Shown here one piece after another: positions 1-7,255 of a stretch of DNA of 64,000 nt; within the stretch, counting starts at the first letter, position 1, and the number at the start of each line of letters is the position of its first letter. The notes beneath the pieces are model-generated. The model searched no databases. It worked only from the letters and a program-made list of their open reading frames with translations, and was not told where the DNA came from. Position numbers and translations under genes: made by a program. The DNA comes from Catalinimonas niigatensis (GTDB lineage Bacteria; Bacteroidota; Bacteroidia; Cytophagales; Cyclobacteriaceae), in NCBI RefSeq assembly GCF_030506285.1, contig NZ_CP119422.1, positions 2,046,001-2,110,000 of the forward strand, given 5' to 3'.

Positions 1-93
1 AGCATCATCTACTTTTTCCTGTTGCATACCAAAATCACCAGTAAATTTTTTGGTAAGTTCTCCTTTTAGTGAATTGATAATTTGATCAATCAT
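1..93 (-). CDS. Hypothetical protein, N-terminal fragment (cut by window edge)
   Basis: Reading leftwards from an ATG at 93, 31 codons stay open to the window edge, beginning MIDQIINSLKGELTKKF. An AGGAAA stretch just upstream of the ATG could serve as ribosome binding site. The M-I-D-x-I start and short helical pattern resemble small YidB/DUF937-like proteins of Bacteroidota, but too little is visible for a firm call. It lies 57 nt downstream of the ArsR-type gene on the same strand, so the two may be co-transcribed. Confidence 0.55.
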   Translation of the reverse strand, partial: MIDQIINSLKGELTKKFTGDFGMQQEKVDDA

Positions 94-150
94 AACGTTT
101 CCTTTTTTGGTTTAATTAAGAATCAACAATATAAGGAACTCGTGGGTTTA

Positions 151-465
151 TCAAATAGTTATCGCGTCACAATTATCCATACAGGCCAATACTTTTACAA
201 CTTCCTGCATTTTTAGGCTATAGTAAATATTTTTTCCTTCACGCGAACTGTTCAAAATTCCTTTGAGCTTCATATTTGACAAATGATGAGAGGTCAGAGA
301 TTGCTCAGAATTTAATGCCTGGCAGATTTCATTCACCGATAGCTTATCATGTTGGGAAAGCAGATCTACAACGCTTAATCTCAATGGATGGGATAAAGTC
401 TTAAGAATAAAAGCTACCTTCTCCAACTTCTCTACACTTCTCTGGCTTGTAATAGCTATCTCCAT
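151..465 (-). CDS. ArsR-family winged-helix transcriptional regulator
   Basis: The 104-residue protein is the usual size for an ArsR repressor. Residues about 20-85 form the winged helix: an SHPLRLSVVDLL helix, then a recognition helix around EQSLTSHHLSNMK, then a wing with SREGKNIYYSL. It would bind operator DNA as a dimer. No classical CxC metal site is visible in the recognition helix; two cysteines near the C-terminus (ACMDNC) could be an alternative sensor, so the signal is unclear. The gene reads away from the aminotransferase at 644 and towards the truncated gene at the window edge, which is its most likely target along with itself. Confidence 0.88.
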   Translation of the reverse strand: MEIAITSQRSVEKLEKVAFILKTLSHPLRLSVVDLLSQHDKLSVNEICQALNSEQSLTSHHLSNMKLKGILNSSREGKNIYYSLKMQEVVKVLACMDNCDAITI

Positions 466-586
466 AATAAATGCATGATAATATGTTCAAATGTTAAGAA
501 ACTAAACGTTCTCTTGTAGATTTTGTTCCTTACCAAACTCCCGATAAAATCATGGTATTACTCTTAGACAGCAGTATTTATTTAAT

Positions 587-594
587 TACCTTTG
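587..594 (+). promoter_or_regulatory. Candidate Bacteroidota -7 box for the aminotransferase
   Basis: TACCTTTG matches the Bacteroidota -7 consensus TAnnTTTG exactly and lies about 50 nt before the ATG at 644. A TTA at about 564 stands where the -33 TTG would be, so the upstream half is imperfect. Confidence 0.4.
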
Positions 595-643
595 CAGCCG
601 AAAATGAATACCCTCAAGGATAATCGTTGGAAATCATAAGATA

Positions 644-1723
644 ATGAAAAATATCTATTTTACCCCCGGGCCTGCTGAACTGTATTTTACAGTAGAAGGA
701 CACATTAAAAATGCTTTGAAGGAACAGATCCCTTCTATTTCACATCGCAGTAAAACTTTTCAGGGCATCTATCATGAAGCTACTAGCAATTTGAAACAGC
801 TCTTGAATGTGCCTGACGGTTATCACATCTTCTTCACCGGATCAGCCACAGAGATCTGGGAGAGAATTCTTGAAAACTGTGTAGAACATAAGAGCCACCA
901 CTACGTAAATGGAGCTTTCTCTGAACGTTTTCAGGGCACGGCAGAGGAGTTAACTAAGAAGACAGACACAGAAACAGCAGAAGCAGGAAGTTGTGTAAAT
1001 CCTAATCCTGATCTTATTGCCCCCGATACCGAGCTGATTGCTTTTACGCTTAATGAAACGAGTACCGGTGCATCACAACCGCTGGAAGATATTTATGCAA
1101 TTCATCAAGCGCATCCTGATAAATTGATCGCAGTAGATGCCGTTTCTATTTTACCTCATCCCGATATTGATTACACCCAGGTTGATACAGTCTTTTTCTC
1201 AGTACAAAAAGCCTTTGGCTTACCAGCCGGCCTTGGGGTGTGGATTGTGAGTCCCCGTTGCGTAGAAAAAGCCCAGAATTTACAAAAAAAAGGAATAAAC
1301 ATAGGCTCTTATCATTCGCTACCTTCTTTACTATCAAAAGGAATGAAAGACCAAACACCGGAGACACCCAATGTACTAAACATTTACCTGCTGTCTAAAG
1401 TATGCGCAGATATGCTAAGCAAGGGAATTAGCAAAATCAGGCAGGAGACAGAATACAAAGCAGCACTACTTTACCATGCTGTAGAGGTGCATCCACACCT
1501 TAATGCTTTTGTAAAAGACGATGCTTATCGTTCAAAAACTGTCATTGTGGCAGATACTCAGATTCCTTCTTCTGAAATTATTGAAAAGTTGAAAAAGGAT
1601 AACTTAGTCGTAGGAAGTGGATATGGTGATTATAAGTCAAAACAGATAAGAATAGCCAATTTTCCTACACATTCTAAGGAACAGTTTGAATTGCTGGTGG
1701 ACAAAATAAATGCGTTAAAATAA
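644..1723 (+). CDS. Class V aminotransferase, phosphoserine aminotransferase-like
   Basis: This 359-residue protein belongs to the fold-type I, class V PLP aminotransferases and is close in length to SerC. It opens with YFTPGPAEL, the substrate-phosphate loop typical of SerC and alanine-glyoxylate aminotransferases. The PLP Schiff-base lysine should be K189 in the SVQKAFG motif. SerC would convert 3-phosphohydroxypyruvate and glutamate to phosphoserine in serine synthesis. Similarity to generic alanine-glyoxylate enzymes in Bacteroidota leaves the substrate unproven, and no serA or serB is adjacent to settle it. It is monocistronic, with a good -7 promoter box about 50 nt upstream. Confidence 0.82.
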   Translation: MKNIYFTPGPAELYFTVEGHIKNALKEQIPSISHRSKTFQGIYHEATSNLKQLLNVPDGYHIFFTGSATEIWERILENCVEHKSHHYVNGAFSERFQGTAEELTKKTDTETAEAGSCVNPNPDLIAPDTELIAFTLNETSTGASQPLEDIYAIHQAHPDKLIAVDAVSILPHPDIDYTQVDTVFFSVQKAFGLPAGLGVWIVSPRCVEKAQNLQKKGINIGSYHSLPSLLSKGMKDQTPETPNVLNIYLLSKVCADMLSKGISKIRQETEYKAALLYHAVEVHPHLNAFVKDDAYRSKTVIVADTQIPSSEIIEKLKKDNLVVGSGYGDYKSKQIRIANFPTHSKEQFELLVDKINALK

Positions 1724-1917
1724 GTTATCGGCCTAATAATTGTAGTAATACCAGTAAAAATAACATTTTAAGCAGCTGTAACGTTGTGATTTATTACACG
1801 TATAACGTTTGGTTAAAAATAGAAAATACCAATTAATGAAACATGGTTTATTTTGCGTCTGTTATGCTGAAGAGATAAAACCATAATAGCAAAAAAGAAC
1901 CTTATTCGAAGAGCAAT

Positions 1918-2859
1918 ATGTATCCATTAAAGAAAATTTTGGTAGGACTTGATGCATCATCCATGGACGACACACTCATTGAGTTTGCTTCGTTCCTGGC
2001 GCAATCAACTTCTGCCGAGTCTGTTCATTTTGTGAATGTGATCAAGAATACCCAGCTTCCTAATTCTTTAAGGAAAGAGTTTCCTAACCTGATGGAAGAT
2101 GCTATTAAAGACCGTAAAAAGCAGATGGAGAAAAAGGTCATTGAACGTTTTGATATGACCAATCAGCAAATCACCGTAAAAATCACGGTAGAACAAGGTC
2201 TTCTACCCTCTAAACATATTCTTAAACTGGCAGAAAAACATAATATTGATGCCATTGTCGTAGGAAGAAAAGAAAAATTGATAGGAAGTAGTGTAGTCAC
2301 TCAACGTCTGGCACGCAGAGCTACCTGTTCTTTGCTGATCGTACCTGAAAAAGAGTACACCAGCATGAACCGTATCATGGTAGCTACTGATTTCTCTAAA
2401 GATTCTCTTGCCGCTTTGGAAGAAGCAATATCAGTAGCAAGTTATGGTAAAAATGAGGGTAGAGAGGTAGAAATTATCTGCCATCATGTATACCAGGTGC
2501 CGGTAGGTTACCACTACACTGGAAAGTCATTTGAAGAAAGTAGTGATGTGATGCGACAAAATGCTGAAAAGAACTATAAAAAATTCATTAGCAAAGTTGA
2601 TACTAAAAATGTACAGATTACGCCTCTCTTCTCACTGAGCAGACAAGAAAGTCCTGTTTCCATGATTTACGATAAGGCAGTAGAGTTGAATGTCAACTGC
2701 ATCGTGATTGGAGGAAAGGGTAAAGCCGCTTCAACTGCATTTTTCCCAATCGGGACAAATACTGAAAAACTCATCAGCATGGATGCTAACATTCCTTTGC
2801 TGATCGTGAGGCCCAAGCATAAGAATGCTGGCCTGATGGAAATGCTTCAGAGAATATAG
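1918..2859 (+). CDS. Tandem-domain universal stress protein
   Basis: The 313-residue cytoplasmic protein contains two Usp domains, roughly residues 1-145 and 150-303. Domain 1 starts KKILVGLDASS and ends with a SLLIVP strand; domain 2 starts RIMVATDFS and ends PLLIVRP. The second domain keeps the G-x2-G-x9-G-S/T-like ATP loop (GGKGKAASTAFFPIGTNTEK). In the first domain the loop (VGRKEKLIGSS) is also recognisable. Such proteins bind ATP and support stress survival; the exact role is unknown. It converges with the glycerate kinase gene and shares a terminator hairpin with it. Confidence 0.9.
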   Translation: MYPLKKILVGLDASSMDDTLIEFASFLAQSTSAESVHFVNVIKNTQLPNSLRKEFPNLMEDAIKDRKKQMEKKVIERFDMTNQQITVKITVEQGLLPSKHILKLAEKHNIDAIVVGRKEKLIGSSVVTQRLARRATCSLLIVPEKEYTSMNRIMVATDFSKDSLAALEEAISVASYGKNEGREVEIICHHVYQVPVGYHYTGKSFEESSDVMRQNAEKNYKKFISKVDTKNVQITPLFSLSRQESPVSMIYDKAVELNVNCIVIGGKGKAASTAFFPIGTNTEKLISMDANIPLLIVRPKHKNAGLMEMLQRI

Positions 2860-2886
2860 TTTTAATATATCCTCCTAGATAAACTG

Positions 2887-2918
2887 AAGAGAGTAGTACA
2901 GTGTGCTACTCTCTTTTT
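2887..2918. terminator. Bidirectional hairpin terminator between usp and glycerate kinase
   Basis: GAGAGTAG (2889-2896) pairs with CTACTCTC (2906-2913) and is followed by five T residues. The stem overlaps the last codons and the TAG stop of the converging glycerate kinase gene, so one element can serve both transcripts. Confidence 0.7.
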
Positions 2919-4039
2919 GTTTTTAGGGCCAGCATATTCCCAGTCTGGTAAGCTGTTCTTTCCAGATTATCTGCCGTATGGTCTAAAGCTTCTTCCAAAG
3001 ATTGAGGGCGAGGTCCAATAGGCAATACTACATCGTATACTCCATAATCTTCAGGGCGATAGCTTTTGGGTATACTACCGGCCAGCATAATCACCGGTTT
3101 TCCCTGCGCTTTGGCCTGACTTGCTACATAAAAAGGTCCTTTTCCAGCCTGCGTTTGCTGGTCCAGTGCTCCCTCTGAGGTAATTACCAAATCGGCAGTT
3201 TGCAGATCTTTGTGAAAACCAGTACGAGAAAGCAAATAATCTGTACCGTCAACCAGTTCAGCATTGAAAAAAGCAAATAAAGCTGCACCCAGCCCCCCGG
3301 CAGCACCTGTGCGGTCCTGCTCCATGATATTTTTTCCCAGTTCTTCCTCTATAAGTTCAGCTACCCTTTTGAAGTGATGCTCAAGATCCTTCACCATTGC
3401 TTCATCGGCACCTTTTTGAGGACCAAAGACAGAAGGTGCTTCCAAAAGCTTATTGGTCACATCACAGGTTACAATGATGCGAATATCCTGTAGCCGGGAA
3501 TCAACTTCCTGCATTTCAATAGTATGCAATGCTTGTAACCCTTCTCCACCAGGCGGGATAGATTTACCTTCTTTATCGTACAATTTTACACCCAGGGCCT
3601 GCGCCATACCTAAGCCCAGGTCTACAGTAGCACTTCCTCCCAATCCTATCACAATTTCTCTTGCTCCGCTATCCAATGCCGCTTTCATTAATTCTCCTGT
3701 ACCGAAGGAGGACGTTTTCATAGGATTAAGTTCTTCCGGTTTTAGCAAACGGATACCGGAAGCTTCTGCCATTTCAATCACCGCAGTTTTCCTCTGATTG
3801 ATGAGCCCATAAGTAGCCTCAACAATACGTCCCAGAGGATCTTTTACTTTGGCATGCCGTATCTCTCCATCCTTCTGACTGAGCATCACTGTTAGCATAC
3901 CATCTCCTCCATCGGCAATGGGCTGTAGTATACATGTTGCTGACAACCGACTTTTTTGAAGACCGCGGCAAATCGCCTCGGCCGATTTTACGGCGTCCAG
4001 ACTATTCTTGAATGCGTTGGGTGCAATGAGGATTTTCAA
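2906..4039 (-). CDS. Glycerate kinase (GarK/GlxK family)
   Basis: The 377-residue protein has the whole family layout. It starts KILIAPNAFKNSL, then QPIADGGDGML, then a glycine-rich VIGLGGSATVDLGLGMAQAL segment, TCDVTNKL, and a GAAGGLGAAL motif near residue 245. It phosphorylates D-glycerate with ATP, feeding glyoxylate- or tartronate-derived carbon into glycolysis. The start is a TTG codon at 4039; it is chosen because family members begin exactly at this KILIAP strand and no in-frame ATG lies close upstream. It stands alone, divergent from the TonB receptor gene and convergent with usp. Confidence 0.93.
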   Translation of the reverse strand: MKILIAPNAFKNSLDAVKSAEAICRGLQKSRLSATCILQPIADGGDGMLTVMLSQKDGEIRHAKVKDPLGRIVEATYGLINQRKTAVIEMAEASGIRLLKPEELNPMKTSSFGTGELMKAALDSGAREIVIGLGGSATVDLGLGMAQALGVKLYDKEGKSIPPGGEGLQALHTIEMQEVDSRLQDIRIIVTCDVTNKLLEAPSVFGPQKGADEAMVKDLEHHFKRVAELIEEELGKNIMEQDRTGAAGGLGAALFAFFNAELVDGTDYLLSRTGFHKDLQTADLVITSEGALDQQTQAGKGPFYVASQAKAQGKPVIMLAGSIPKSYRPEDYGVYDVVLPIGPRPQSLEEALDHTADNLERTAYQTGNMLALKTKRE

Positions 4040-4167
4040 TCTATAGATGAGTTTGGTTTGCCATGAAGATATGAAATATTATTCAGGGCTTCCATGAGCA
4101 TAACACATTATTCAGTTGTGCTATGATGGCTTCTTTCGTAGTATTGCAACCTCAAACTGAAAATGTG

Positions 4168-5997
4168 ATGAAGAAATTTTTACCCTTATCTATCTGTGTA
4201 AGCCTGCTAGCAATGAATGGCTACGCACAGGAAGATACTACCACTATTGAACTCAATAACCTGAACATTACAGAAAACAGAATGCAGACTCCATTTTCTG
4301 AGTCTGCCCGAAGCATATATGTGGTAAGCCGACAGCAACTAGAGCAGGCACCGGTACAAAGCCTGAATGAGGTGCTGAGTTATGTACCCGGAGTAGACAT
4401 CCGCCAGCGAGGTCCGGCTGGAGTACAGGCTGATGTCAGCATCCGAGGAGGCACTTTTGAACAGACTTTGATCCTGATCAATGGGATCAAGATGAGTGAT
4501 CCGCAGACCGGCCACCATCTGATGAACTTACCGCTGGACATTGATAACATTGAAAGGATAGAAGTACTGAAAGGACCGGGCGCTAGAATTTATGGTCAAA
4601 ATGCATTCTCTGGCGCAATCAACATCATTACCAAAGTACCTGCTGAGCCTATGGCAGTAATCAGTGGCTATGGCGGAGCTTTTGAAACTTTTGGTGGTAA
4701 CGTATCCGTAGCATTGCCGGGAGAAAGTTATGGGCAGTATGTAGCGGTCTCCCATGACCAGTCGGAAGGCTATCGTGAAAATGCAGACTATAAAATCACC
4801 AATGCTTTTTACCAGTCTTATCTGCAACTGGAAGAAGGCAAAGTCAACTTTATGGGCGGATATACCCAACGTGCATTTGGTGCTCAAAATTTTTATACCA
4901 CAGCTTACGAAGAATATGAAGAAGTCAATACGCTTTTTCTCAGTGCTGATTATGAGCTAAAAAAAAACAACTGGACTCTACAACCACGTATATACTGGCG
5001 AAGAAATCATGATAATTTTATTTTAGTCCGGAGTGACCCTGACTTTTTTAACAATCTGCATACCACCCATGTGGGAGGTGCTGAAGTCCACAGTACTTAT
5101 CGTAGTAAGCTGGGGCTTAGCGGCATAGGTTTGGAATATCGTTATGAAGATATCAACAGCACCAATCTGGGCGAGCGCAACCGAAACACAGCAGGTATTT
5201 TTGCTGAGCATCGCTTCTATCTGTTTGATAGGCTGGACCTGACGCCCGGCCTCTACCTCAACTGGTACTCAGATTATGGCTGGAATCTTTTTCCCGGATT
5301 GGATGCCAGTTATGAGATCAATACCAAACTTAAAGCTTTTGCCAATATTGGCCGATCTTTCCGCATCCCTACATATACGGATTTGTATTACCAAGGTCCT
5401 GATAATATCGGTAATGATCAATTGGAACCGGAAGATGCTATTACCTATGAAGGCGGTTTTAAGTACTTCAGCGGTGATTTCTGGGGACAGCTAAGTTACT
5501 TCAAACGCGATGCATCCAACTTAATTGACTGGGTAAGGAGTAACGACACACAACCCTGGCAACCGCAGAATTTTTATAATGTAGACATACAAGGTATAGA
5601 AGCAGGTGTCAATTTTGACTTTTCAAAAAATCAGACTGCCTGGGTAAAAAGAGTTTCCATCAACTATACTTTTCTGGATGCTGAACTACTGGATACAGAA
5701 GGTGTAGAGTCGCGCTATGCTCTGGACAACCTGAACCATCAGCTTATCTTTGAGGTCACTCACAAAATCATAGGTCCGGTCAACCACTCCTTACGTATGC
5801 GTTATCTTGACCGGGCTACCCTATCTGATTATACTTTGCTGGACAGCCGTATTTTCTACAAAAGTGAGCAATTCAATATTTTTGCCGAGGCTACCAATAT
5901 CACCAATACTGAATATCAAGAAATTAATAATGTACCCATGCCTGGGCGCTGGTTCAGAGCAGGAGTTACCTTCAAGCTCGGTTTGGGCAAAAATTAA
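4168..5997 (+). CDS. TonB-dependent outer-membrane receptor
   Basis: The product is about 609 residues when started at the ATG at 4168, which gives a clean signal peptide (MKKFLPLSICVSLLAMNGYA). An earlier in-frame ATG at 4123 would add 15 residues without signal character. The plug domain, roughly residues 30-150, shows LNEVLSYVPGVDIRQRGP, VSIRGGTFEQTLILING and IERIEVLKGPGARIYG. A 22-strand type barrel follows, ending RAGVTFKLGLG. The overall length and single plug without a carboxypeptidase-like N-terminal domain resemble BtuB/siderophore receptors rather than SusC. The substrate cannot be told from sequence, and no transporter gene is adjacent. Confidence 0.92.
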   Translation: MKKFLPLSICVSLLAMNGYAQEDTTTIELNNLNITENRMQTPFSESARSIYVVSRQQLEQAPVQSLNEVLSYVPGVDIRQRGPAGVQADVSIRGGTFEQTLILINGIKMSDPQTGHHLMNLPLDIDNIERIEVLKGPGARIYGQNAFSGAINIITKVPAEPMAVISGYGGAFETFGGNVSVALPGESYGQYVAVSHDQSEGYRENADYKITNAFYQSYLQLEEGKVNFMGGYTQRAFGAQNFYTTAYEEYEEVNTLFLSADYELKKNNWTLQPRIYWRRNHDNFILVRSDPDFFNNLHTTHVGGAEVHSTYRSKLGLSGIGLEYRYEDINSTNLGERNRNTAGIFAEHRFYLFDRLDLTPGLYLNWYSDYGWNLFPGLDASYEINTKLKAFANIGRSFRIPTYTDLYYQGPDNIGNDQLEPEDAITYEGGFKYFSGDFWGQLSYFKRDASNLIDWVRSNDTQPWQPQNFYNVDIQGIEAGVNFDFSKNQTAWVKRVSINYTFLDAELLDTEGVESRYALDNLNHQLIFEVTHKIIGPVNHSLRMRYLDRATLSDYTLLDSRIFYKSEQFNIFAEATNITNTEYQEINNVPMPGRWFRAGVTFKLGLGKN

Positions 5998-5998
5998 C

Positions 5999-6460
5999 TC
6001 AGCGCCGGATCATAATCATCACCAGCCACACCAGATTGATCACAAAAAACAGGGGGGCTACATAAATCAACCAGTTGAACTGAAACGACCCGGAAGCGCC
6101 CTGATTGTTAAAAATTGCTATGTATGCCACTGCACATATCAGAAAGATATTGATGATGGCTACAAAAGCACTAAACCAGGAAGTGATGTTTTCTTTAAAC
6201 TCTTCACTCCTGAAGTAAAAGCCTGAGCTATCAGGAATACCATTCAGTACGCTTAATAAGATAGAGCCCAGCAGATTGACAACGATAAAGATACCCACAC
6301 CAAAATAGAAAAAAGTTTCTCTATCTATGAACTCATTGACTACACCTTCATCATCTGTCTGAATGCCTACTCTTTCAGGTAGATAAGCATAACTCAACAT
6401 AAGAGCAACGAAATAAGCCAGGGCTGTAAAAACCCAGAAAAATCTATAGAACTTTAACAT
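5999..6460 (-). CDS. Small integral membrane protein of unknown function
   Basis: The 153-residue protein has four predicted membrane segments, at about residues 7-27, 50-70, 92-115 and 128-150, with a polar loop (residues about 28-48) rich in acidic residues between the first two. The C-terminus ends MIMIRR. I recognise no named family. It converges with the TonB receptor gene with a one-base gap, so both stop codons lie side by side and no separate terminator is evident. Confidence 0.75.
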   Translation of the reverse strand: MLKFYRFFWVFTALAYFVALMLSYAYLPERVGIQTDDEGVVNEFIDRETFFYFGVGIFIVVNLLGSILLSVLNGIPDSSGFYFRSEEFKENITSWFSAFVAIINIFLICAVAYIAIFNNQGASGSFQFNWLIYVAPLFFVINLVWLVMIMIRR

Positions 6461-6922
6461 GCGCTATTTTAGACCTTAAATGAGAAACAAATTGGCTGCA
6501 AACTTATGGTCTTTTTCGGGAAAAATGCTATTTTAAAGACAAGGTTATTCAAAAATAAGCCGATTGATCTGTTTTTACATTTACTGCCATTGTTAAGAAA
6601 GTTGTGTTCACATTAGAGCCATTATGGATCTTAATACTATTGTTCTTTCTGCTCCTATTTCTGTGACTCTGCCCCATTTTGTTCAATAGGCTCATTGGTC
6701 TAAACGGTTTTTTACTATTATGTATATACTTCCTCATCTCTATGAGTTGGTTATTTCTGCTATCAGTAGAAATAAATCTATAAGCAACAAGACGACATCC
6801 CTCACTCATTATAATCATCATAGCGAAGTAAATCGCTTCTAAATTTCCTAAGTGAAATAAATTTTGTTGATCTTTTTTAAGTAAATTTATTTTACATACA
6901 TTTAGTGAATTAATCATTGGAT
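6461..6922. other. AT-rich gap upstream of padR
   Basis: No convincing gene is seen in this stretch. A 122-codon minus-strand frame (6549-6917) has no recognisable domain, an AT-driven composition and lies across the expected padR promoter; it is treated as chance. The 3' end near 6881 carries a small inverted repeat listed separately. Confidence 0.5.
6881..6895. promoter_or_regulatory. Candidate PadR operator (inverted repeat)
   Basis: GTAAA-TTTAT-TTTAC is a perfect 5-bp-armed inverted repeat 27 nt before the padR ATG. PadR proteins usually repress their own operon from such a short dyad, but the sequence is AT-rich enough to arise by chance. Confidence 0.3.
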
Positions 6923-7255
6923 ATGAAAGGAACCAATCTAGGCGAGTTTGAAGAACTCGTTTTATTGACCATCGCTTCTCTACTGGATGATGCCTATAGT
7001 GTAGCTATCTGCGATGAATTAGAGAAACATGCGGATCGTAGCGTGAAATTGGGTGTGGTGCATGCCGTACTCAACCGTTTGGAGGAAAAGGGATTGGCAA
7101 AAAGCAGTTTAGGCGAAGCTACGAGTATACGGGGAGGCAAGAGGAAGAGATTTTATACCGTGACCAATGCAGGAAAAGCAGCCCTCGTCAGGTCCAAAGA
7201 AATCCGTGATCAGTTATGGCATAAGATACCCCAATACGTAATCAAATGGACGTAA
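6923..7255 (+). CDS. PadR-family transcriptional regulator
   Basis: The protein has 110 residues from the ATG at 6923; an in-frame TTG two codons earlier is less likely. The PadR winged helix covers most of it: LGEFEELVLLTIASL, DAYSVAICDEL, then VHAVLNRLEEKGLAKSSLG and a wing GGKRKRFYTVTNAG. The last codons overlap the start of the permease gene by 10 nt, so the two are translationally coupled. This PadR-permease arrangement recurs across Bacteroidota. The regulator probably controls its own operon. Confidence 0.92.
   Translation: MKGTNLGEFEELVLLTIASLLDDAYSVAICDELEKHADRSVKLGVVHAVLNRLEEKGLAKSSLGEATSIRGGKRKRFYTVTNAGKAALVRSKEIRDQLWHKIPQYVIKWT

Noticed and set aside
6549-6917. 122-codon minus-strand frame upstream of padR
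   Set aside because: No domain or signal peptide, composition follows AT content, and it covers the expected padR promoter.
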